From positions 1-6,921 of the forward strand of contig PMBP01000175.1 of the NCBI GenBank assembly GCA_003152975.1: a stretch of DNA of 6,921 nucleotides, written 5' to 3'. Below, piece after piece: positions 1 to 4,842 of the stretch (position 1 is its first letter; every line of letters starts with the position of its first letter). This stretch comes from Phycisphaerales bacterium. GTDB lineage: Bacteria > Planctomycetota > Phycisphaerae > Sedimentisphaerales > Anaerohalosphaeraceae. Under the pieces are notes generated by a model. That model was not told where the DNA came from. It did not search any database and saw only the letters and a program-made list of their open reading frames with translations. Made by a program: the position numbers and the translations under genes.

Positions 1-1059
1 GGCGACAACTCCGACGGCAGCAGTTGGGCCAAGGCGTTCGGCACGATTCAAGCGGCTCTGTCGGCCATCCCGAACGACAAAGGCGGGCATCGGGTCATCG
101 TTCGGCCGGACACCTATGCCGAAGCGAACCTGTTTGGGGCATTTAAGGGCGCGGCGGGCGCTTATAATGAGTTAGTTGGCGACCGCGACGGGAAGCTGGG
201 GTCAGGGGCCACGGGCTGGGTGGTCATCGATTCGGGCGCGCCGGAGGTTGTCGTGCGGACCAATTCCAAGGCCCCAACGGGCAATCCGACCTTTATGATC
301 CTTCCCGATGGCGATCCGAAACAGGAGTGGGGACTCAAGAGCGTGGATTGGTGGGGGCCGTGGAAGTGCGATCCGGCCTATTCGGGGATCATCTGGGATC
401 GGTGGATACTTCGGAACCTGTATGTGACCGGTTCCGAGGGCGGGTTGGGGGTTGATCTGACCTGCCAGGCGGGGGCGGAATTTTCGATGATCGCCGAGGA
501 CTGCGTCGGGATCGGGCGGTTTGCCGGGGGGTGCGTGATCGCACATGTCTGTCGGCCCGGCGAGCCGGTGCTCTTTCGGCGATGCTACTTCCTGTGCTTA
601 GATACCTGGGGCGACGCCGGGGGCGTGTATATCCGGGCCCATCACACCTCGATGCCAGCCGAGCCGGACGCGGTGTTCGAGGATTGCACGATCGTCGGGC
701 CGGATAACGCCGTGCAGGTCGGCTATCCGGGATTTGTCGGCTATACGCGGCTGCTGTTTCGCGGCTGCCGACTGGCGGTACTGAATTTTTCCCAGCCGCA
801 CGGCACGCCCTCGACCGGCGCGATCTACAGCGACCTGGAAGGCAAGTACCTGCATATCGATCTGGAGGACTGCCTGATTATGGGGTATCGCGTTTTCGGC
901 TGGGTCAAAGACCCGTTCTCGTTCGGGCTCAAGGGCCGGGTCCGGGCCTATGTTCAATACCGACAGCCGGTTCCGGAGGGAATGGAACGGCTGCGGTTCT
1001 GGCCGGTGGAGGATTTCGGCAAGATTCTACCGGGATCCTGGGGACCTGTGGGCCGCTGA
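1..1059 (+). CDS. Right-handed beta-helix repeat protein (3' part, start outside window)
   Basis: The reading frame is open from the first base, so the N-terminus, including any signal peptide, is missing; 352 residues are visible. The visible start (GDNSDGSSWAKAF, then TIQAAL, residues 1-20) resembles the opening of secreted pectate-lyase-like beta-helix domains, where a GT-N-DGSSW segment leads into the first rung. The rest consists of short beta-strand rungs with a recurring hydrophobic-x-[DRG]-Cys turn: AEDC, FRRC, FEDC, FRGC and LEDC, with cysteines at visible residues 168, 195, 229, 256 and 291. This is a solenoid fold. Known relatives include polysaccharide lyases and many uncharacterised surface proteins of Planctomycetota. 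I see no convincing lyase catalytic motif, so the substrate is unknown and a structural or surface role is equally possible. The C-terminus (ending GSWGPVGR) carries no recognisable sorting signal. The fold assignment is fairly secure; the function is not. Confidence 0.75.
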   Translation, partial: GDNSDGSSWAKAFGTIQAALSAIPNDKGGHRVIVRPDTYAEANLFGAFKGAAGAYNELVGDRDGKLGSGATGWVVIDSGAPEVVVRTNSKAPTGNPTFMILPDGDPKQEWGLKSVDWWGPWKCDPAYSGIIWDRWILRNLYVTGSEGGLGVDLTCQAGAEFSMIAEDCVGIGRFAGGCVIAHVCRPGEPVLFRRCYFLCLDTWGDAGGVYIRAHHTSMPAEPDAVFEDCTIVGPDNAVQVGYPGFVGYTRLLFRGCRLAVLNFSQPHGTPSTGAIYSDLEGKYLHIDLEDCLIMGYRVFGWVKDPFSFGLKGRVRAYVQYRQPVPEGMERLRFWPVEDFGKILPGSWGPVGR

Positions 1060-1106
1060 CCCGGAGATTCTGGGGTATGGCATATGTTTATAGCACAGAC
1101 AGCGAT

Positions 1107-1137
1107 TGGACCCCCAATATAAAATGGGGGGTTTCCA
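1107..1137 (+). repeat. Inverted repeat (hairpin) downstream of beta-helix gene
   Basis: CCCCCA (1111-1116) pairs with TGGGGG (1125-1130) around an 8-base AT-only loop. TGGA (1107-1110) can extend the stem with TCCA (1134-1137) across a 3-base bulge. It lies about 50 bases past the stop of the beta-helix gene and could end its transcript, but only three Ts follow the G run, so it is not a canonical intrinsic terminator. Confidence 0.45.
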
Positions 1138-1162
1138 CCCGGATGAAAACCGCTCGTTCTGG

Positions 1163-1183
1163 ATGCCGGGTCAAGCCCGGCAT
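1163..1183. repeat. Dispersed-type palindromic repeat (GCCGGG-TCAAG-CCCGGC core)
   Basis: ATGCCGGG (1163-1170) and CCCGGCAT (1176-1183) are perfect reverse complements separated by TCAAG. Flanks CTGG on the left and GACAACG on the right belong to the familiar longer form of this element. Copies with this arrangement occur between genes in many bacterial genomes, and when read through they give spurious peptides such as CRVKPGMT or MPGQARHDN, both of which appear here in two frames. Only one copy lies in this window, so its repetitive nature comes from recall of the motif and is not shown here. Confidence 0.7.
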
Positions 1184-1267
1184 GACAACGGGGTTTGTTG
1201 GCTCAGGGGCTGTCGCCAAGAAACATGGCCACCCGGTTTTCGATTTTCGGGCATCGGGGGAATTTTC

Positions 1268-1296
1268 TTGACCTTGTGCGGGTTTGGGCGGATACT
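1268..1296 (+). promoter_or_regulatory. Candidate sigma70 promoter for the coiled-coil gene
   Basis: TTGACC (1268-1273) is separated by exactly 17 bases from GATACT (1291-1296), which matches the -10 consensus at four of six positions. Transcription would start near 1303, leaving a leader of about 74 bases. A perfect TATAAT lies just downstream at 1305-1310 but has only a poor -35 partner near 1283, so it may be an alternative or a chance match. The GGCGGATAC segment preceding the start is also found in the surE promoter. Confidence 0.5.
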
Positions 1297-1376
1297 ATGC
1301 GCTTTATAATGCCCTCGGATGGGCATGGACTGCAGATGGAACCGGACAAGACTACGGAAGATAAAGGAGTTCGGAT

Positions 1377-2813
1377 ATGCCTCCAGGCAAGTCGTCGGAA
1401 AGTCATGCGATGCTGTACACCCTGGTCACCTTCGTGGCGCTGTTTTTGATCGCGGCGATCGGGGCGGGGATTTACTACGCGAAGGCCGAGGAATATCGTA
1501 CCAATTACGAGGAGCAGAAAAAAAAGGTCGATGAAGTGGCCGGCCGGGAACAGGGAAGTCTGGCCAAGATCGTGGGCAAGAACGCCGAGGGCAAGAGCGC
1601 GCTGGGGACGATGGAGTTGTATCTGAACCAGATGATCAAGGCGATCACCGGGCAGGAATCGGCGGACCTCAGCGCCGCCGCGAAGGTCAACGAAGTCGCC
1701 ATGCAGCTCAACAAACTTCTGGAAGGGCTGGGGGGTGACCGGTTGACGGTCGCCGGGCAAGAGGGGATAACCCTGCTGGGACAGATCGGGTTTTTGAAAA
1801 CCCGTCTGGAAGAAGAACGCACCCAGGCCAAATCCCTCCAGGCCAAGATCGACGACCTGCTCAAGGGAATGGACCAGCAACAGAAAGACGCCCAGAACCA
1901 CGAGAAAAATCTGATCGCCGAGAAAGACCGCTTTCAGCAACAGGCCAATGGGGTCCAGAAGCAATACGACGAGCTCAAGGCCCTGATGGAGCAATCGACC
2001 GAACAGCAGGTTCAGAATGTCATGGCCACGCTGGACAAGACCAAGAAGGAGTTGACGGACAAGACTGCGGCCTTTGATGCGCTGAGCAAGCAGCTTGGGG
2101 ATCAGGAAGCGGCGCTGAAGGTGGCGCTGGCCAAGCTGGAGGCGATCAAGCCGCGTCCGGATATCGAGGTCGCCGCGTTCCGCGCCGACGCCAAGATCGT
2201 TCGGATCGATTCGCAGGCCAAGGTGGTGTATCTGAATGTCGGGTCCAACGACCATGTCTATATGGGACTGACTTTCTCGGTGTATGACAGCAGCGTCCCG
2301 ATTCCCGAAGACGGCAAGGGCAAGGCCGAGATCGAGGTCTTTGAGGTTTCGCCGAACGTGTCCGCGGCGCGAATCCTGACATCGTCGGTGAACAATCCGA
2401 TCGTGCAGCAGGATATCGTGGCGAACCTGATCTGGGACAGCCAGAACAGCAATAACTTCGTGGTCGTCGGCAATTTCGACCTCAACGGCGACGGTATTTC
2501 GGATAAGGACGGCAATGCGAAGGTTCGGGAACTGATCCAGCGATGGGGCGGCAAGATCCAGGAGGCCGTCACGATCGAGACCGACTTTGTGATTCTCGGG
2601 ATCGATCCGACGGCGCCGATCAAGCCGACGACTCAACAGGCCGAGTCCGACCCGACGGCCCAACAGCGATACACAACGGCCCTGGCGGAGATCGAGGCGT
2701 ACAACAAGGTCGTGACCCAGGCCAAGGCCTTGTCGGTGCCGACCTTCAACCAGAAACGATTCCTATATCTGGTGGGCTACGATCTGTTGGCCAGCAAGAG
2801 TATGCCGAAATAA
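1377..2813 (+). CDS. Membrane-anchored coiled-coil protein with BRCT-like C-terminus
   Basis: I do not recognise a named family for the full 478 residues. The ATG is set by AAAGGAG at 1363-1369, 7 bases upstream. Residues 12-34 form one hydrophobic helix (signal anchor). Residues about 38-60 and 140-255 are charged, Q/E/K-rich and alanine-rich, and predicted coiled coil. Residues about 266-350 look like a beta domain (KVVYLNVGS, GLTFSVYD), resembling small beta-barrel modules that follow coiled coils in other envelope proteins. Residues about 358-408 plus 436-468 read like a BRCT fold: FVVVGNFD, then VRELIQRWGGKI, TDFVILG, and finally AKALSVPTFNQKRFLYLVGY, the usual closing helix. A DLNGDGISDKD loop (368-378) interrupts the first part and resembles a calcium-binding loop. 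Topology cannot be settled from the few flanking charges. The gene stands alone with its own promoter and a strong terminator. A scaffold or tethering role is inference. Confidence 0.8.
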   Translation: MPPGKSSESHAMLYTLVTFVALFLIAAIGAGIYYAKAEEYRTNYEEQKKKVDEVAGREQGSLAKIVGKNAEGKSALGTMELYLNQMIKAITGQESADLSAAAKVNEVAMQLNKLLEGLGGDRLTVAGQEGITLLGQIGFLKTRLEEERTQAKSLQAKIDDLLKGMDQQQKDAQNHEKNLIAEKDRFQQQANGVQKQYDELKALMEQSTEQQVQNVMATLDKTKKELTDKTAAFDALSKQLGDQEAALKVALAKLEAIKPRPDIEVAAFRADAKIVRIDSQAKVVYLNVGSNDHVYMGLTFSVYDSSVPIPEDGKGKAEIEVFEVSPNVSAARILTSSVNNPIVQQDIVANLIWDSQNSNNFVVVGNFDLNGDGISDKDGNAKVRELIQRWGGKIQEAVTIETDFVILGIDPTAPIKPTTQQAESDPTAQQRYTTALAEIEAYNKVVTQAKALSVPTFNQKRFLYLVGYDLLASKSMPK

Positions 2814-2840
2814 TTTCGCGGACTACTCTTCTCGGAATTC

Positions 2841-2869
2841 AACGGCCTTCCTTCGGGAGGGCCGTTTTT
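2841..2869 (+). terminator. Intrinsic terminator with UUCG tetraloop, between convergent genes
   Basis: An 11-bp stem (AACGGCCTTCC, 2841-2851, with GGAGGGCCGTT, 2856-2866, one G-T wobble) closes on a TTCG loop flanked by C and G, the exceptionally stable cUUCGg type. The run TTTTTATTT follows from 2865. It lies 28 bases past the stop of the coiled-coil gene and ends that transcript. The stop codon of the minus-strand nnrE (2868-2870) sits inside the T run. In the opposite direction the hairpin has no T tract, so it should work mainly on the plus strand. Confidence 0.88.
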
Positions 2870-3578
2870 ATTTGTAGAGGCAGGAGACATCGATCCCGAT
2901 GGGGGCGATGAAGATGTCACCGGTATAGATTTCGCTGTCAGGGTGGAGGAACCCGACCTTGGGGGCAACCAAGGTGATGGTGGCGGAGGCGACCACGGTC
3001 GAGCCCAGAGGTATTCCGGAGTCGCAGTCCAGGCCGGAGGGGATATCCACCGAAATGATCTCGAGGTCGGTCTCGTTGAGGGCGTCGATGATTTGGTCAT
3101 AGGGCGGGCGAACCGGGCCGGACAGGCCGGTGCCGAAGAGGGCATCGACAATGAGCGTATCGGGCCGACAGTATTGCAGCACATCCTCGTCGGCACCGGC
3201 GGTGGAATTCGCATCCCATTCGACGATGGAGACCTTCATGCGATCCAGAATCGTCAGGTGGGTCAGGGCGTCGCCGGAAACCCGATCGCGGGGAGCGCAC
3301 AGAATGACGGTCGTGGGGATTTTGCGACCGATCAGGTGACGGGCGATGACAAAGCCGTCGCCGCCGTTGTTGCCGGCGCCGCAGAAGATCGAGACGCCGG
3401 TATGGCGGTGATTCTGAAGGTGATCGAGAATCCAGCGAGCGGTATTGGCCCCGGCGTTTTCCATCAGGACCGCGCCGGGAATGGCCATCCGCTCGATGGC
3501 CCAGGCGTCGAAGGCGCGGACCTGTTCGCGCGTCAAAATCCGGTATTCGTCGGCTCGTTCTCGACTAAATCGCTGCAT
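2868..3578 (-). CDS. nnrE: NAD(P)H-hydrate epimerase (YjeF N-terminal domain protein)
   Basis: This enzyme interconverts the R and S epimers of hydrated NADH and NADPH (NADHX, NADPHX), so that the S-specific dehydratase can restore the cofactor; it acts in the cytoplasm. The 236 residues cover just the YjeF N-terminal domain, a Rossmann-like fold. MENAG is at 39-43, the glycine-rich loop GNNGGDG at 69-75, DALFGTGLSG at 145-154 and SVDIPSGLDCDSG at 176-188, all typical of the family. The usual C-terminal dehydratase domain (NnrD) is absent, and no nnrD lies in the window. The ATG at 3578 has no Shine-Dalgarno sequence, and a promoter -10 box ends only 6 bases upstream, which fits a leaderless message. 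The AIERMAIPG segment could tempt a shorter start at Met31, but the conserved YRILTREQ segment before it supports the longer form. It is divergent from surE and converges on the coiled-coil gene. Confidence 0.93.
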   Translation of the reverse strand: MQRFSRERADEYRILTREQVRAFDAWAIERMAIPGAVLMENAGANTARWILDHLQNHRHTGVSIFCGAGNNGGDGFVIARHLIGRKIPTTVILCAPRDRVSGDALTHLTILDRMKVSIVEWDANSTAGADEDVLQYCRPDTLIVDALFGTGLSGPVRPPYDQIIDALNETDLEIISVDIPSGLDCDSGIPLGSTVVASATITLVAPKVGFLHPDSEIYTGDIFIAPIGIDVSCLYK

Positions 3579-3584
3579 GGGGGC

Positions 3585-3613
3585 ATTCTACCGCCAAGTT
3601 CGCCGCAGGTCAA
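3585..3613 (-). promoter_or_regulatory. nnrE promoter (predicted leaderless start)
   Basis: On the minus strand, TTGACC (3613-3608) is followed after exactly 17 bases by TAGAAT (3590-3585); both hexamers match the consensus at five of six positions. Six bases (GCCCCC) separate the -10 box from the nnrE ATG, so the normal start distance places +1 on the A of the start codon. No ribosome binding site is present, in agreement with a leaderless mRNA. Confidence 0.72.
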
Positions 3614-3642
3614 TTGACAGCCCCTCGGCCGGCGGATACACT
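3614..3642 (+). promoter_or_regulatory. surE operon promoter
   Basis: A perfect TTGACA (3614-3619) is followed after 17 bases by TACACT (3637-3642), a four-of-six -10 match. The expected start is near 3649, giving a leader of about 35 bases. The -35 box directly abuts that of the divergent nnrE promoter; together they form the perfect palindrome GTCAATTGAC (3609-3618). A protein bound here could affect both directions. Confidence 0.62.
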
Positions 3643-3683
3643 ACAGCGACTGAAATACGCGAGATTAAAATCCGGGACGATTC

Positions 3684-4469
3684 ATGCACATATTATTGAC
3701 AAACGATGACGGGATTTACGCGCCGGGATTGTCGGCGATGTATCAACGGCTGACCGCACTGGGCCGGGTCACGGTCGCGGCGCCCAGCGATATCCGTTCC
3801 GGGGCCGGGCACAGCATTACGCTGAAGCCCATCACCTGCGAGACGGTGGAAATCATGGGGCATTTTACCGGGTTCAGCGTGGATGGCACGCCGGGCGATT
3901 GCGTCAAGCTGGCCCTGCACAAGCTGCTGGACACAGCGCGGACGCCGGTGGACCTGGTCGTGTCGGGGATCAACCACGGCTCGAACCTGGGCATCCACGT
4001 GTTTTATTCGGGAACGGTGGCGGCGGCGGTGGAAGGCGCGTTCAACGGGATTCCGTCGATCGCCATCAGCGGCGCCCTCGACGAGCCGATGGACATGGAG
4101 GCGATCGCGGACCGGGCGATGGAGGTCATCCGGACCCTGCTGCCGCTGGCCAGCGGGCCGGTGATCAACATCAACATCCCCAAGCTGTCGCGCGGCGCCC
4201 CCAAGGGCATCCGCGTGGCGCCGCACGCCACGAGCGGTTATCGGGAACGATACCTGGACAGCAAGACGCCATCGGGGCAGATGACCTATCAGTTTTCGGA
4301 TGATGTGCCTCGGGATCCGGACATCGACAGCGAATCGGATGTGCGGTATCTTTCCGAGGGGTATATCACGATTTCGGCGCTGAGCATTCACCGAAACGAC
4401 TTGCGACGCAATCGCCAACTTCGCCTTCGGCTGGACGGCCAAGCCCATCCAGCCCAGGCCGCAACTTAA
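3684..4469 (+). CDS. surE: 5'/3'-nucleotidase SurE
   Basis: SurE is a metal-dependent phosphatase that removes phosphate from nucleoside 5'- and 3'-monophosphates and, in some species, from short polyphosphate; it is cytoplasmic and linked to stationary-phase survival. The protein has 261 residues, a usual length. It opens with MHILLTNDDGIYAPG, carrying the metal-binding Asp8-Asp9. Further family motifs follow: RSGAGHSIT (38-46, with metal ligand Ser39), VDGTPGDCVKLA (66-77), VVSGINHGSNLG (92-103, Asn97 the expected fourth ligand), YSGTVAAAVEG (108-118), GIPSIAIS (122-129) and VININIP (160-166). The start is fixed by the conserved N-terminus, although the Shine-Dalgarno is weak (GGGAC, 3674-3678). 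The last ten residues are an unconserved tail. It is first in a same-strand run, with only 13 bases before the ACT gene, and is driven by the promoter at 3614-3642. Confidence 0.96.
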   Translation: MHILLTNDDGIYAPGLSAMYQRLTALGRVTVAAPSDIRSGAGHSITLKPITCETVEIMGHFTGFSVDGTPGDCVKLALHKLLDTARTPVDLVVSGINHGSNLGIHVFYSGTVAAAVEGAFNGIPSIAISGALDEPMDMEAIADRAMEVIRTLLPLASGPVININIPKLSRGAPKGIRVAPHATSGYRERYLDSKTPSGQMTYQFSDDVPRDPDIDSESDVRYLSEGYITISALSIHRNDLRRNRQLRLRLDGQAHPAQAAT

Positions 4470-4482
4470 CCTGGAGAGGAAC

Positions 4483-4794
4483 ATGGCCAAATCGGTTAAA
4501 CGGAAAGCGGCGGCGAAGGACTCGCCGTTGTGCATTCTGACGGTGATCGGAAAAGACTGCGTGGGGATCATCGCCAAGGTCAGCAGCGTGATGGCCAAGG
4601 CCAACATCAACATCATCGACGTCAGCCAGAAGATCATGGGCCAGTACTTCGTGATGACGATGGGCTGCGACATCTCGAAGACGACGGTCGGAATGAAGGA
4701 GATCCAGGTCAAGCTCGACCGGTTGGCGGCGAGTCTGGGGCTGCAAATCACCTTCCAGAACGAGCGGATCTTCAAGATGATGCATCGGATCTGA
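4483..4794 (+). CDS. ACT domain protein, UPF0237 family
   Basis: A 103-residue single ACT domain (about residues 16-90) of the UPF0237 group, related to the regulatory ACT domains of GcvR. ACT domains usually bind amino acids or similar small ligands at dimer interfaces. Typical features are VIGKDCVGIIAKVS (21-34), with the conserved glycine turn, NINIIDVSQ (41-49) and a C-terminal IFKMMHRI like that of family members such as the pneumococcal protein SP0238. GGAGAGG at 4473-4479 sets the ATG. The first 15 residues form a lysine/arginine-rich extension (K3, K6, R7, K8, K12) that the compact family members lack. It sits 13 bases after surE and 48 bases before the DUF711 gene, its habitual neighbour in many bacteria and archaea. 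The ligand and the process controlled are unknown; sensing for the DUF711 partner is inference. Confidence 0.92.
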   Translation: MAKSVKRKAAAKDSPLCILTVIGKDCVGIIAKVSSVMAKANINIIDVSQKIMGQYFVMTMGCDISKTTVGMKEIQVKLDRLAASLGLQITFQNERIFKMMHRI

Positions 4795-4842
4795 TCGTCT
4801 TTTTGTTGACGGCCCCTTGAACAGAACCCGGCGGGTGAAATT

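Larger units (their letters stand above)
1060..1376. other. Non-coding gap with hairpin, palindromic repeat and promoter
   Basis: This 317-base stretch separates the beta-helix gene from the coiled-coil gene. Short open frames cross it in several phases, but they overlap each other, lack ribosome sites and run through the palindromic repeat, so I do not call them genes. It holds a C-rich/G-rich hairpin near 1107-1137, a perfect palindromic repeat at 1163-1183, the AT-rich 12-mer TTTTCGATTTTC at 1237-1248 (also present at 6208-6219), and a sigma70-like promoter at 1268-1296. Confidence 0.7.

Noticed and set aside
1077..1449. Three overlapping small plus-strand frames between the first two genes
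   Set aside because: They overlap in different phases, lack ribosome sites, and are partly translations of the palindromic repeat.
1203..2663. Long minus-strand open frame (486 codons) opposite the coiled-coil gene
   Set aside because: Its translation is low-complexity, rich in Arg, Leu and Asp/His, typical of an antisense shadow of a GC-rich gene; the plus frame has a ribosome site, promoter, terminator and coherent domains.
2943..3617. Plus-strand open frame (224 codons) opposite nnrE
   Set aside because: Its translation is Gly/Asp/Val-rich without motifs, while the minus strand has the complete YjeF N-terminal signature.
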